DNA of 64,000 nucleotides from Centroberyx gerrardi (GCF_048128805.1 NC_136017.1:15708807-15772806); one strand, 5' to 3'. Shown: positions 12,221 to 46,437, numbered from the stretch's first letter. Program-made: numbers and translations. The notes: generated from the sequence alone by a model not told the origin.

Positions 12221-12237
12221 CCTGTTGAGAAACACTA
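12221..12237 (-). repeat. hAT-type terminal inverted repeat
   Basis: On the minus strand TAGTGTTTCTCAACAGG, matching the usual hAT end (CAGTGTTTCTCAAC). It marks the upstream limit of the Buster element against the Harbinger fragment. The opposite end was not found. Confidence 0.5.
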
Positions 12238-12244
12238 GTCTAGA

Positions 12245-12790
12245 AGATGGACAAACCAATTCTTGCTTGGCTTTTGTAACTCTTTCCAATCATTGTATTG
12301 TTTCTGCAGCAATATAAGCTCCATGTTTGGGTGCCATCTTGATTCTAGTGTAGAGCAATCTCCACCGTGCAGCCAAAATTCCAACAGCACTGAGAGGTTG
12401 TGTCTGGGATACGGCCTCATCAAATGAAAGTCTTGAGGGGAAATGCTGCATCCCCAACCATAGTGAATGACACTGGTCCAAGTTGTTCAGATCCTGGAAG
12501 AGGGGCATTTTCTGGCTCTTGTAGCGCTCTGGCCTGCACCCCTACTCCCACTGCAGAATTGGCATACGCCTCGCCATCACTTGTCCGGCCAAAAACTCCA
12601 AACTGTATGACTCGGAACCGGTAATCTGCATCCACAAGTGCTGACAGAACCATGGAGAAAGTACGCTTAGAATTGAAGTATTAGCTCCCTGAGTGGTGTG
12701 GTGCTTGGATTGTGATGTTTGCCATCAAAGCATTGAGCTATTTCTCTCCATGCGTCTTCACTTGGCTTGGGTATGTAGGTCTTGGTTATT
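12245..12790 (-). pseudogene. PIF/Harbinger (HARBI1-like) transposase fragment
   Basis: Minus-strand pieces in several frames: DAWREIAQCFDGKH, then TIQAPHHSGS, then RTFSMVLSALVDADYRFRVI, GRTSDGEAYANSAVG, PLPGSEQLGP, FTMVGDAAFPLK, MRPYPR and GILAARWRLLYTRI. These follow the order of the DDE_Tnp_4 domain of HARBI1-type nucleases. Frameshifts and stops interrupt it; it is a dead copy. Confidence 0.8.
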
Positions 12791-12799
12791 ACCCTCATT

Positions 12800-14700
12800 A
12801 TTGCATCACATGTCATGTAAACATAATTGGCTACATTTGCCTATGACAGGCCTAAAAGCCTAATGTTATCAATTAAAATGATTACGTCAATGCAACAGCC
12901 AGCCTTTGTTAAGGCTGGATGGGGTCTCTGTAGTTTGTGGTCTGTCTTGTCAGCTGTGGTCCAATGAATGACAGAATATGTGTCCATCTGCTCAGGGTTC
13001 ATTCAAAACTACTGATGATGGTTTTCACTATCCAAGCGCAGCTCCTTCGCTCCTTCAAGACTTTCTCATGCTGATAACAAAAACATTGTAGCCTAATAGC
13101 AGAGAAACCAAGAAAGCTTAAAAGTCTGCAAAACAATTTCAAACCAACAATACTATCCAAGCTCAAACTAGATATGCTACAATTACTAAATGTAACAACT
13201 TGTGTTGTTTATGGAAAAAATAGCAAAAACTAGATAATTGTGTTCACTTACCCATAGGTAGGCTAAAATGTAGATAGGCGCAACTCAAACAGCAGACCGT
13301 GGTGGAACAAGAACGGGCCTGGTGTAGCCGCGCTGCAACTGGGCCGCAACAAGGTCAGATATGCAAATGTTACACATGCAGGGTGGTTCAGGCGTAAGTC
13401 AGTGTTGCACATTTACGGCAATTGTACCCGACCTGCGGAGACAGAATAAACACATAGAAAGCAACACAGAGAATAAACCAATTTTCACCACGATGGTCTC
13501 ATTTATCAATCAATTTTGATTGTGCAATCAAAACTAATTTGAGAATGATACAGGCTTTAAATAATGAAATACCCATGAAGTGAGATGCAATGAAGTGCCA
13601 AGCAATCAAACAAATACTTACTTTTGAGTAAGTTGACTTGAGTAAATATAATTCATAAAATTGTCTATATTTCATATTTAAGTAGCTGTTGAGTAGTCAC
13701 CTTGTTGCCACCTTGACAAAGGCAATAGCCTATGGCCGAAACGTTGGTATCAGCATTAAATCTTTCTTCATGCAGCTGTTCCTTTAACTCTGCAGTATTG
13801 TTTCATTTTCTATAGTTACTTTGTCACTACCAGCACCTTATTAAGACACAGGTGTGCATTTATCTTTCTTTCAATTGAGTAGTCACCTACTATTACTCAA
13901 CGCAGTGTATGCTAAAGAGTTAGCATGGAGGCTACTGTCACTCAACATACTGTATGCTAAAGTGTTAGCATGGAGCACTGGTGACAATTACTTACCTGGG
14001 GACACTTGGATGATTTTGGTGTCTGTCTGTGTTCTCATCATTTAACGGTAAGTTGACCAACAGGACAGTCTCTCAAAACTTGGTGTAGGCTATTCCTTAA
14101 ATGTGTGCAATGGCTTTAGTGGTAGTAATGTGATATTTGTAGCTGTTGCTTTGAAGTCCTTCCCGCCGCTTGCAACACGTTGAAGCCAAAAGCACAGCTG
14201 ATATTTCTGGCTTGTTATGGCTTGCTCAGTAAAATTTAGAAATCATATTTGACTCACAAAAAAACAATAATATTTCTACAGTATAAGGATAGCAATGACA
14301 ACTTATGAGTTAAGTTTTGTCCAAGTGAATTTGTTAGTTTGCTTGTCCTGTTTCCTCAGGCAGGTTGTTTCAGAGTCTAGGGGTGCTGATTACAAACTCT
14401 CTATCAGCTTTTGAACTTGAATGCAAACTTTAAAACAGCCAAAAGAGTTCAGTTGATGATTTTCTGACCAAAGGTGAAATGATATTTGGTTCATAAATGG
14501 AAGGTTAACCATCATTTCCAAGTGGCTGATGCACTAAAATCCACTAGATAGCCACCTTGCTGCTCAGTAGAGAGAAAGAAAACCCAGAGCCAGTGTTTAA
14601 CTCACTGCAGATTAAACTCCAACTGCACATTAACACTGAATAATCATAGCGATTGGTGTGAGTTTAGTAATACTTTTCCTTCCCTGTATTTATTCATATC
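12800..14700. other. non-coding stretch
   Basis: No gene seen. A block at 13,995-14,095 (GGATGATTTTGGTGTCTGTC, GTTGACCAACAGGACAGTCT) recurs diverged at 52,120-52,220, so both belong to a dispersed repeat. Confidence 0.6.
13715..13800 (+). repeat. dispersed retroelement tail (GGCCGAAACGTTGG type)
   Basis: Contains TATGGCCGAAACGTTGGTA followed by ATTAAATCTTTCTTCATGCA, a phrase repeated in many fish genomes as a retroelement 3' region. The surrounding 12.8-14.7 kb shows no gene. Confidence 0.4.
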
Positions 14701-14718
14701 CTCCATTACCCACTATGA

Positions 14719-15010
14719 ACCACTAATCCCTTAAAATTAAAGTAATCTTACATTTACATGAATTTACATGAAATCACCCCTTAATGCACTCAAAACCCCT
14801 TAAAATGAGTTAAGAGAGTTATGGATGAAACCCCCCTTCATTTTGACTGCTTACTTTCTGATATAATGGAAAGTTCAGGAAGACGGGACACTTTCCATTA
14901 ATAACTCATTAAGAACTGTAATCCCTTAATTAATCCCTTAATTAAATATCAACCCATGAATAGATCCCTTAAAACCCCATGATACGAACAAACCCTTACT
15001 TTTTAAAAGC
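14719..15010 (+). repeat. left copy of inverted repeat flanking the TRIM gene
   Basis: About 290 bp rich in TTAA and CCCTTAA motifs. It aligns along its length, with small indels, to the reverse complement of 19,140-19,459. Shared landmarks include TTACATTTACATGAATT, CCTTAAAATGAGTTAAG, TTTGACTGCTTACTTTCT and CCATGAATA. Probably a member of a dispersed family. Confidence 0.8.
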
Positions 15011-15079
15011 TTTGTTATTTTTAATGGAGAATTCATGTTTATGTGATGGAGAAATTAAAGACACATCATATGGCATGTA

Positions 15080-15178
15080 CACCCCCCCCCCCCCCCCCCC
15101 CCACCCCCCCCCACACACACACACACACACCCACACACACACACACACACACCGCTACTACTACTACTACTACTGCTA
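15080..15178 (+). repeat. compound microsatellite: C-run, (AC)n, (TAC)n
   Basis: Poly-C of more than 20, then (CA)n broken by CCA, then (CTA)n. Proline/histidine/threonine open frames across it are artefacts. Confidence 0.95.
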
Positions 15179-15854
15179 GTTCCCCCAAACATCAAGCAAC
15201 ACACCAAGGATGTTCATTCAAAAAAAGACAATAAAAAAGAGAGTCATGATATGGATCTGTAATGCATTTGTTAACCTGAAGATGGTTTTATGTTTAAAAA
15301 GAAATAAAAAAGTAAGTGGAGGAAACCATATGATTTTTGAAGGCTGACATTGTGAAATAGCTTGTTTATTGTTTGTTTTACAATTTGACAATAACAGTAT
15401 TTTAGAATATTTTCTCTGCTGAGTGCAGGAAAAGGGAGATGTTGTACAGTGTCAGAGCGACCTCTGCTGGTTGAGGAACAGTACTACACCCCACACACAG
15501 ACAGCTGCGGTCATGTTGATGTTGATGGTCACATAAAAATTGGACGGACTTTATTAGCGTTTATTTTTAGGATCAATGATTTTGTTCCAAACTGAGATTT
15601 CCACCGTTTAAAATAAATGACAACCACTCTGAACTTTACCAGAGAGCCAACCACGCCTGTTTCCAGTCTCAAGCTTGTAGCTAATCAAAACGGTAACTGT
15701 CTCATCTTTGAGAAGGCTGCGAAAATCAGCCAATCAGAGCCGAGCTCGAGGCAAAACGAAACAGAGGCGGTTCCCTTGAGCTCATTTCATCTTCTAGTGG
15801 AGTTTTGTGTGTTGAGTTTCTTGTTAAACTCAAAGTAATCTGCTACATAATGAA

Positions 15855-16000
15855 TACTACTACTACTAGTACTAGTACTAGTATTAGTACTACTACTACT
15901 ACTGCTACTGCTGTTTCTACTAGGCTACTACTACTACTGCTACTACTACTTCCTTCTTACTACTACTACTTATTTCTTGCTACTACTACTACAACTTCTA
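15855..16000 (+). repeat. (TAC)n / (TAG)n-type imperfect microsatellite
   Basis: Imperfect TACTACTAC arrays. A further TAC run lies near 16,450-16,470 and (ATT)n near 16,385-16,430. The 15.2-16.9 kb interval otherwise shows no gene. Confidence 0.9.
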
Positions 16001-16961
16001 TTTTTTTGTGATCAAATTTTTATTTTGTTTCTTTACGGTGTAACAATAATAAATCATATACACATACCGCATGTATCACATTCATATGTGTCCATACATC
16101 TCCATAACACATTGTTGCGGACAGTGTAATTCAAGAGAGAGAAAAAAAAAAGAAATAAACCTAACATTTTATCCCACCCTCCCCTCCCCACCCTAGCTTA
16201 CTCCCTTCCCCTCCCCTGGCTGGCTTCGGATAACTCCCTATGCATGCCTACGTAAACCTAGGCATATAGCATAGGAGAAAAATAATAATAAAAATACAAA
16301 ATAAATAAATAAAAATAAAAAATGAAAAACAGTATGTGTGCACGTACAGTATATGTGTATATATATTAATTAGTAGTAGTCTTATTATTAGTATTATTAT
16401 TATCATTATTATTTGATTAGATTATTATTTATTTACTACAACTTCTATTATTACTACTACTACTACTACTTGATGAGCTTTGTTTCAGTCTTCATCTCCA
16501 GCAGATACAGGTGAGTTATATGAGGATGATGTTGAGAAGCAGGTCCTGCGAGGTCATGTGCCAACCTGCTGTCTGCAGGCTCAGAGACATCTGACACTTC
16601 TCTACTGCACTCACATGGACCGTCCCAACATGGAACTGCAACAATTCCCTTGAGCAGTGGCGATTCTAAGACTTTTTAAATAGCGGGGGTCCTTAAAAAG
16701 GACTGAGTTTGGTTCCTTTTAAAAAGAACTATAGGTGAAAACAGGCAAAACCACCCCTTACATTTCAGGTCATTTCAATGTGTCAGAGTGAAGTAGTCAA
16801 TGACATACAAGAAAATTTGGGGTGCCCAGTCAGATTTCAAGAGTAGCCAGTGTCACCTTGGTCCCTTGAGTAACATTTGCCAAATCACATGGTACTGACT
16901 GTTATGCATTCTTAGTTTACTTTCACTTTAATTTTGAAGCAGGACCACGCTCCGCCCCTTA

Positions 16962-17252
16962 ATGTGCTTCACCGAGACAAACCAGGAAACAGAGGTTGTT
17001 GTTCTTTCTCTCCTCACCGAGAAGAGACACACACACACACATCGAGAGACAGACGATAAGATTCACCTCCAGACCAAACCCACGACTTCCACTGAGGGAG
17101 GGCAGCTACAGGAGGGAATACTGGGAATACTGGCACTTCAACTGCTGCTGATTGCACAAAAAAAGAGTTTTAGAGGAACGACGACTCAAAGTGAAAGTAA
17201 CTTTCTAGAGGAGAGAGCGGTACCACAATTGACTGAATCACTTCCGGTTTGA
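16962..17252 (+). other. possible upstream ORF in the TRIM leader
   Basis: An ATG-initiated 96-codon frame ends at a TGA 41 nt before the TRIM ATG, in a different frame. It follows a GC-box-like CCGCCCC. If the TRIM transcript starts upstream of 16,962 this frame would be read first and could lower TRIM translation. The peptide shows no recognisable domain, so it may simply be leader or upstream non-transcribed DNA. Confidence 0.25.
17188..17198 (+). promoter_or_regulatory. IRF/ISRE-like half element upstream of the TRIM ATG
   Basis: AAAGTGAAAGT contains the IRF core AANNGAAA (AAGTGAAA) about 100 nt before the TRIM start codon. An interferon-responsive element would fit an immune TRIM, but a single short match is weak evidence and the transcription start is unknown. 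Confidence 0.3.
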
Positions 17253-17293
17253 GCGGTCTGCCCGGTGAGCTTTTAGCTTCACTCAGAGAGAAA

Positions 17294-18682
17294 ATGGCTT
17301 GCAGATCAGAGGAGGATTTCTCCTGTCCCATCTGCCATGACATCTTTAAAGATCCTGTCGTCCTGTCATGTACCCACAGCTTCTGTAAAGCCTGTCTGCA
17401 GAGCTGGTGGACAGGGAAGCGAATCCACCAGTGTCCACTTTGTAAGAGAAGATCTTCAAAGGATCATCCGCCTGTCAGCTTGGTGTTAAAGAACCTGTGT
17501 GAGGCTTTCTTACTGGAGAGAGACCAGAGGGCTGAGCTTCTCTGCAGTCTGCACTCTGAGAAACTCAAGCTCTTCTGTCTGGACCATCAGCAGCCGGTGT
17601 GTCTCGTATGTCGAGATTCCAAAACACACACCGACCACAGATTCAGACCCATCGACGAAGCTGCGCTGGATCTCAACGAGGAGCTTCAGGAATCGCTGAA
17701 GCTCCTTCAGAGGAAACTGAAGCTCCTTCATCAAGTTCAAGGAACCTGCGATCGAACGGCAGACCACATTAAGGTCCAGGCCCAACGCATAGAGAAGAAG
17801 ATTAAGGAGGAGTTTAAGAAGCTTCACAAGTTTCTAGAAGAGGAAGAGGAGGCCAGGATCGCTGCACTGAGGGAGGAAGAGGAGCGGAAGAGTCGGACGA
17901 TGAAGGAGAAGATTGAGGGTCTGAGCAGAGAGATAGCAGCTCTTTCAGACACGGTCAGAGCCGTAGAGGAGGAGCTGAGAGCTGAAGACGTCTCGTTCCT
18001 GCAGAACTACAAGGCGACAGTGGAAAGAGTCCAGCGCCCCCTGCTGGAGGATCCACAGCTGGTCTCAGGAGCTCTGATAGATGAGGCCAAACACCTGGGC
18101 AACCTGAGCTTCACAGTCTGGGACAAGATGAAGGAGATGGTCTCCTACACTCCTGTGGTTCTGGACCCCAACACTGCCGATCCAGAACTCGTCCTGTCTG
18201 AAGATCTGACCAGCGTGAGATGGGGAGAAAAGCAGCAGCTTCCCGAAAACCCAGAGAGGATTGACTCCTACCGGTCTGTCCTGGGCTCTGAGGGGTTTAA
18301 GCCAGGAACTCACACCTGGGATGTTGAGGTCAGAGACAATACAGACTGGGAACTGGGTGTGTTAGCAGAGTCCGCCCAGAGGAAGGGAGACATACGATCC
18401 GGATTATGGAGAATACTGTTCTTTAATGGTAAATACACAGCGTACTCCCCATCAGATCGAGACACTGTCCTCCCAGTGAAGAAGAAGCTCCGGAGGATCA
18501 GACTGCATCTGGACTGGAACCGAGGCAAGCTGTCATTCTCTGATCCTGACGCTAACACACACATACACACCTTCACACACACTTTCACCGACAGGCTGTT
18601 TCCATACTTAAGCACTGTAGATAAACTCCCTCTGAAGATTTTACCAGTGAAGGTTTCTGTAACAGCGGAACAGCATAGTTAG
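17294..18682 (+). CDS. TRIM-family E3 ubiquitin ligase (TRIM35/TRIM39-like), intronless
   Basis: A complete 462-residue single-exon protein. A C3HC4 RING uses C11, C14, C26, H28, C31, C34, C47 and C50; a B-box 2 uses C84, H87, C95, H98, C103, C106, H112 and H115. A long charged coiled coil follows (about 125-250), then a PRY-SPRY domain (about 285-455) with the [10 protein letters not shown] and GTHTWDVEV landmarks. By family it should be a RING E3 ligase that dimerises through the coiled coil and recognises targets through SPRY; several teleost TRIMs act in antiviral or inflammatory signalling. I chose the ATG at 17294 (AAAATGG), because the open frame upstream of it contains no other ATG. 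It lies tail to tail with tubgcp3. Which TRIM subfamily cannot be fixed without a search. Confidence 0.93.
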   Translation: MACRSEEDFSCPICHDIFKDPVVLSCTHSFCKACLQSWWTGKRIHQCPLCKRRSSKDHPPVSLVLKNLCEAFLLERDQRAELLCSLHSEKLKLFCLDHQQPVCLVCRDSKTHTDHRFRPIDEAALDLNEELQESLKLLQRKLKLLHQVQGTCDRTADHIKVQAQRIEKKIKEEFKKLHKFLEEEEEARIAALREEEERKSRTMKEKIEGLSREIAALSDTVRAVEEELRAEDVSFLQNYKATVERVQRPLLEDPQLVSGALIDEAKHLGNLSFTVWDKMKEMVSYTPVVLDPNTADPELVLSEDLTSVRWGEKQQLPENPERIDSYRSVLGSEGFKPGTHTWDVEVRDNTDWELGVLAESAQRKGDIRSGLWRILFFNGKYTAYSPSDRDTVLPVKKKLRRIRLHLDWNRGKLSFSDPDANTHIHTFTHTFTDRLFPYLSTVDKLPLKILPVKVSVTAEQHS

Positions 18683-18920
18683 AGATGAAGATGATGGTGA
18701 TGATGATGATGATCTGCAGGGTAGCGGACTCTCTGGAAGTCCGCATGAGAACCATTGCAGACTTTACCAGTGGCGGACCACACCCACCACACCCGACCCA
18801 GATACTGCACTGTTTACTGTTTCATAGACTGGCATGACTTTGCATGTTGCCATGCAGAAGACGTTATTCTAAAACATTATATTCTTTCACAATTTTATTA
18901 ATTTGTTTTTGAGTACAATC

Positions 18921-18926
18921 AATAAA
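18921..18926 (+). terminator. candidate poly(A) signal of the TRIM gene
   Basis: AATAAA about 240 nt after the TRIM stop codon, preceded by a (GAT)n-containing 3' UTR-like stretch. Confidence 0.55.
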
Positions 18927-19139
18927 ATCATTAAAAGCATTTGTAGTTGTATCTTTTGAATTTATTTTATTAGAACCCCAGTATAATTACAAGTATTGGC
19001 TTGTAATTGTGACAGGTCAAGTCCACTGACTTCAGCAGTAAAACACTTGATTGTGGAAAACCAAACCCTTTAATTTTATCCCTCAAATGTCCTCATTGTC
19101 TCATTACATAAACATTAATTAACCATTAAAATTAACATA

Positions 19140-19459
19140 GCTTTAAAAAAGTAAGGTAGTATCATGGGTTTATAAGGGATTTATTCATGGGTTGGTTCGT
19201 GGAGACACTAGTAATTAAGGGATTTTTCATGCCTTTTGTGCAGGTTTACAGGTTATTAACGAGTTATTAATGGAAAGGTCCTGCCCCCCCGAATTTTACA
19301 TTAAATTAGAAAGTAAGCAGTCAAACATTAAGGGGTGTTTAAGGAGGTTTTGATGGGGTCTCCTCCATTAATAACTCCCTTAACTCATTTTAAGGGGATT
19401 TTGCATGAATTAAGGGGTGAATTCATGTAAATGTAAGGTTATTTTAAAGGATTACTGGT
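19140..19459 (-). repeat. right copy of inverted repeat flanking the TRIM gene
   Basis: The inverted partner of 14,719-15,010, of slightly greater length. The two arms lie about 4.1 kb apart and bracket only the TRIM gene and its near-flanking DNA. Confidence 0.8.
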
Positions 19460-19609
19460 TTGTAGAGACCTTTGTAGTCTTTGCTCTCCAACATACAGCT
19501 CTGCTCTTTGTTTCCCCTCAGGGATCAATAAAGTTCATCAGATCATCTAATCACAGGCTTGTGATGGCACGTGTGAACCAGCTGTGGTACTTTGTCAGTC
19601 TAGCTTGTA

Positions 19610-19872
19610 GTGTTAGACTGATATGATGGAGGTTCTTCCCCTTTTTTCCATTACTATGGCTTTCAATGGAGAGTTTTAGTGTCCCATGATGGTCTAAATA
19701 CTGTTTCAGAGGCTTTTCCACCCTGACAAGAATACAAGTCTTGGAGAAATGGGGGAATACTTGGAATTTTTGGGGCATGAAAATTGCCAAATTTAAAGAG
19801 ATTTGCACAAAATACCAGTTATCAAATCTACAAATATCAGTATCGGCTTTCAAAAACCCGTATCAGTCGAAA
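19610..19872 (+). mobile_element. fragment of the TAGGGTTAGACCGATAT element family
   Basis: Shares GATATGATGGAGGTTCTTCC, the CAATGGAGAGTTTTAGTGTCCCATGATGGTCT core (positions about 19,662-19,695) and the CAAAAACCCGTATCAGTCGAA right end. The left end is missing. Confidence 0.65.
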
Positions 19873-21244
19873 TTGCAATTCAAGTACAAGTGCAGAACAA
19901 AGCAAGGTGGAACAAAACAAAGTGTTTTGGCTAGAGCAATTTGTCAATATCAAATATTGAAACACACACTTATTTAAAAAAGGTTAATTTATTAAAGAAG
20001 TGACCGGATGGTTTGTTTCCATATATTCTATACATATGTGCTATACAATGGAGAGGACAGAGAGAGAGAGAGAGACAGCATTAATCAAGAATTCCAGCAT
20101 AGGACTGCTGACCCAGGATCAGTTTTGTCTTTTAACACGCCGTTTCAGTTTAGTAGAACAGTTTCATTTCTTCAGCAGACGTGCTTCAATAGGAGTTCAG
20201 GCAGCACCACTTTGTTCCATTAAAAAATAAGTCTGTAAATCCAAGTTTAAGTTTACCCAGGTTATTAGATGTCATTGAATGCACCAGGAAACACAGTGGA
20301 GCCCAGGGCAAAATGTATGCTGCTTTATGAAAATATTCTACAAAAGTGAAGTATAGCTTCCAACGACAATTCCATCAAAATTCTTATAGTTTTGTTGTTC
20401 TGCAGAAGTAGACATTTCCCCAAGAAAGAGGTTTTTCTTTTGAATTTTGTGTTCTCAACATCAAGGAAAATGCAGTTTGTTGACAGAAAAATTATGTGGA
20501 CAGAAATTTTCCTCTACCTTCACTAAGCATCTAAAATTATGAAAAAAGTAGATGTTTAATGGAGATACAAGAGCATGAGTGAGGTTTGACAGTTGTAGGA
20601 TAGCATTTTCTTTGATCTTGAGACTGTTTAAAACTCAAAAGAAACAAAGTTCGCAAATTTCAGGAAAATTTCAACTTTTGCAGAATTACATAAAAGTAAA
20701 TGATTCATTATGACCATAATGGGGCACTCCAATAACACTGAGGGGCGTACAAAGCTCATGATTTTTGTATGGGATTATTTTAATTTGAGTTTTACAAATG
20801 CCAATTACGTTTTTATGGACATTGCGCCTTGAATCCCATTTAAAACCAATTGTATCGTTTCAAAAATGCATGGGTGTCACTGAGAAACTGTCAGTGTTTT
20901 TATGTAAAGACGGACTTTCACTTTGAAATATTTACAATATTTCAAGAATCAAGTCTCCTCCAGTGGTTTACGCAACCGCAAGTGATAATGTTGGGAGAGA
21001 GACGGCTCATAGGGCCAAAATTGACTAATTACTCTTAAACTATTAAAAGATTTGATTTTGTTAAACACGATCCAACTTTCTTGTTTATGTCTTAAAGGCA
21101 TAAGAGCAGATACTGGAGGAGGAAGACCACACTTAAATAATACAAACAAAAAAAACTCAATAAAATTCTTTACATCAACCAAAATTCAGTCAAGGAGACA
21201 TCTGAGTCTGGAGAGCTTGCTCCGTAGTCCAGAAGCCCTACAAT

Positions 21245-21284
21245 TCATAACTGTTCATAACTGTTCATAACTGTTCATAACTGT
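21245..21284 (+). repeat. 10-bp tandem repeat CATAACTGTT, four units
   Basis: Four exact tandem copies; each contains TAACTG, the vertebrate MYB core (YAACTG), at one-helical-turn spacing. Located between the TRIM gene and the tubgcp3 3' end. Confidence 0.9.
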
Positions 21285-21605
21285 TTCTCATTTCTGTTAA
21301 CCAACACATAGAAGATTGGTAAGACACTGGTAGGAAACAAAACTATTCGGTAAAAAAAAAATCAACAAACCATCTAACTTTAGATATTTATAGAAGGATG
21401 TAAACAAAGCAGAAGGGCAACTTAAGGTGGACGCTTTGACTGTACAATATGAAACTCTAAGGGGAATTGGATTGGAGCGTGTGTGTGTGTGTGTGTGGGG
21501 GTGTTACTCTGTATGTAATTCTCTGTATATTTCTGAATCAAACTTGCATTGAACTGCTAAACTGACAAAACAAACTGTTTTTCTAAGCAGGGGGGTAATG
21601 AGAAG

Positions 21606-21935
21606 TAGGGTTAGACCGATATATTGGTTTGCTAATATTGTCCTTTAATTAAATATCAGATATCAGCCAATCAGTGTCGTCTATCTGTGATATGATGGAG
21701 GTTCCTCCCTGACCACAGCTACAGAAAAACATGAAAAACATATTCATTTAACTTTTCAATTATGTTTTCTGACAATTAAAGGCAGTAATGAGAGTTTCCC
21801 CTCCACTGAAAAGGCGGGGTGACTTTAAAGAGCTGCTAATTTAAAAGAATTCAAGTCTCAAATATCAGCTTTCCGCAGCTTTAATCCAAAAGATATCGGT
21901 ATCTGCCTTCTAAAACCCATATCGGTCGAACCCTA
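21606..21935. mobile_element. 330-bp non-autonomous hAT-like element, near-complete
   Basis: Terminal inverted repeats TAGGGTTAGACCGATAT and ATATCGGTCGAACCCTA, flanked by 8-bp duplications ATGAGAAG (21,598-21,605) and GTGAGAAG (21,936-21,943), which differ by one base. The internal part has no coding capacity. At least seven related fragments lie elsewhere in the window. Confidence 0.8.
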
Positions 21936-22287
21936 GTGAGAAGACGAAAGGCCTGTGTGTTTGACATGTAAAGATGCATATATATACACATACATACATT
22001 TGTGCATATATGTACATACATGTGTGTGTGTGTTGGGACTAGTAATTTGGCAACTCTGCAGAGAAAAAAGGCTTTTTTTTCTGTTATTTCATTCAAATGT
22101 AAGGTAGCCCTATTTGACTTGGGGAGCTCAGTTCAAAATAAGAGCAGACAGCAGCTTTTGACTAAACTGTTTCACACTTTCCATCATTCTTGCTGTGCTG
22201 AATGTGAAGCAGTCTGTTCGGGTTTCATATACTCTGAGATAGATCTTCAAGTCACAAGGTCTGAACGGTTTATGCTACTAGACTGTC

Positions 22288-22293
22288 TTTATT
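22288..22293 (-). terminator. candidate poly(A) signal of tubgcp3
   Basis: AATAAA on the minus strand, about 240 nt downstream of the tubgcp3 stop codon. It is the first canonical signal seen past the stop. The sequence between it and the stop is taken as 3' UTR by inference only. Confidence 0.5.
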
Positions 22294-22532
22294 GTGTTCG
22301 CCATCGCACTGTTTGTTCCTCTGCGATGCCATTCGGCGGGGTTTTGGACTCTCGGTTGTGATGTCATCACTTGGCGACCGCCTCTGGTTCTGTCCTCCAA
22401 GGCATGACATCATCTCCGCGTGGAAGCGCTTTACTGTCCGCTGCGATGTCGCGACCGCACACTGATGGCGTACCCCGTCCTCCACGTCAATGGAAGCTCC
22501 GTCTGTCGGCGTCGTCCGTCGCTCTACCGGTG

Positions 22533-44790
<22,258 letters not shown>

Positions 44791-44883
44791 GGTGTCCGTG
44801 GCAAACGTTTCGTTTCTTGGTCAGATAACGGAATAAATGCTACGGTTTAATGTGCACTAACTCCACTCTCTCACTCCGAGCAA

Positions 44884-44892
44884 CGCCATTTT
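44884..44892 (-). promoter_or_regulatory. YY1-like motif upstream of tubgcp3 ATG
   Basis: On the tubgcp3 sense strand this reads AAAATGGCG, the YY1 core (AANATGGCG), about 95 nt upstream of the start codon. YY1 sites near transcription starts are typical of TATA-less housekeeping promoters. Confidence 0.4.
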
Positions 44893-46342
44893 GACAAGTT
44901 GCGTCAAGCTAGCAAGAAATAGAAAGATTATGACCAGAACTAAGGCGATTTTGACTTCAAAGTAAAAGCATAAAATTTGTAATTTCTTTTGCGTAGGCAT
45001 TTATGACTATCAAGTAGAATGAATGAATACTATAAAATGAGTACTATTATTTTGCTGAAATTTTACTTAAGTATAAGTTAAATTACTAGTGTAAAAAAGG
45101 TAAAAGTAAAAAAGAGTAGAAGTAAAAGGTAGCTCATTTAAATGTACTCAGGATAAACGTTGTTACATTAAATTTTGTACAAATTGTTACAAATGTAATG
45201 CAAAACAGATGAGAATACAGAATGTTCAAACTAGAATATTTTAATGAAAGAAAAAACATTTATGAATTAACGTTCATAATCAAGTAAATACACATTTCTC
45301 TTATTTCCTCTTCTCTGCTGACTGACCATTAACAACTAATGGCATCACAACTGGCCACTTTACAGTTGGCCAGTTTCTGGTGCAATGTTTATGGAGAACC
45401 TACAAAATTTGTACTCTGCAATGGATGCAATTTAAAATGTAGTTAGGCTAAGTATAATTTGTCAGTCAAAACATGCTTCAGTAAAAGTAAAACAACTAAC
45501 TTACAAAATACTCAATTACTAAAAAAATAAAATACTCAAAAAGCACAAGGATACAAAAAAGCAACTCAATAACAGTAACAAGAGTAATTGTAATTTGTTA
45601 CATCCATCTCTACATGCCATTCAGGCCTATTATAGAATTTGCTGTGAAAAGGACATTTTGCAAAAAAAACCAAAAACAACAAAAAACAAAAAATATATAT
45701 ATATATTTTCACTTACAGATTCCTCTTTAAATACATTCTTTATTTTCACTTCTGTACTTTGAATTTCTCCCAAAAAAAACCGTTGAAACGCGTTTGTCGA
45801 TTAGGGTTTTATTTTGAAGGTTACAACAGGAAGTGATGTTTATTACTTTGGCAAGCTTGACGCTGGTGTTTTAACAGAACCCGCCGAAAAGCGTCTCCAG
45901 GAAACACGGAATGGACAAATGAATGAAAATATTTCCCCCCGGAAACACAGCATCATGGAGAAAGGTTCTGACTAACTTTTACAAACTAATGCCAATATTT
46001 TATTTATTATTTTCATTTTCTGCGGCAATAATTTATAACACGTCTTTAGAATAAAATGAAATAATTACAACGTGGTGTAGCCTACTGAAGAAGCGGACAT
46101 CAGATGTGAGAAGAAGAAAATTAAGTTTTTATTCTTTATCGTCTTTTTTATTACCAGTACAAAGTGATTTCTATTTTTCAAAATCATCTGGTCGTGTGAT
46201 TCTGAAGAAAATATTGTAATTTTGCCTTGTTACTGGGGAAAAAAGAATGATTCAGATCAGATGTCTGTTTTTTTTTAATGATTTCAGCACCATGTGGATG
46301 GACAGCACCACTGGGTTGTTGGGGTGCCTGGACAGCTCCCCT

Positions 46343-46437
<95 letters not shown>

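Noticed and set aside
17249..17293. Longer TRIM protein starting upstream of the ATG
   Set aside because: The extension would begin at TTG; the first ATG in frame is 17,294, in good context and directly before the RING.
22270..22485. 71-codon minus-strand frame after tubgcp3
   Set aside because: It lies in the probable tubgcp3 3' UTR and has no homology that I recognise.
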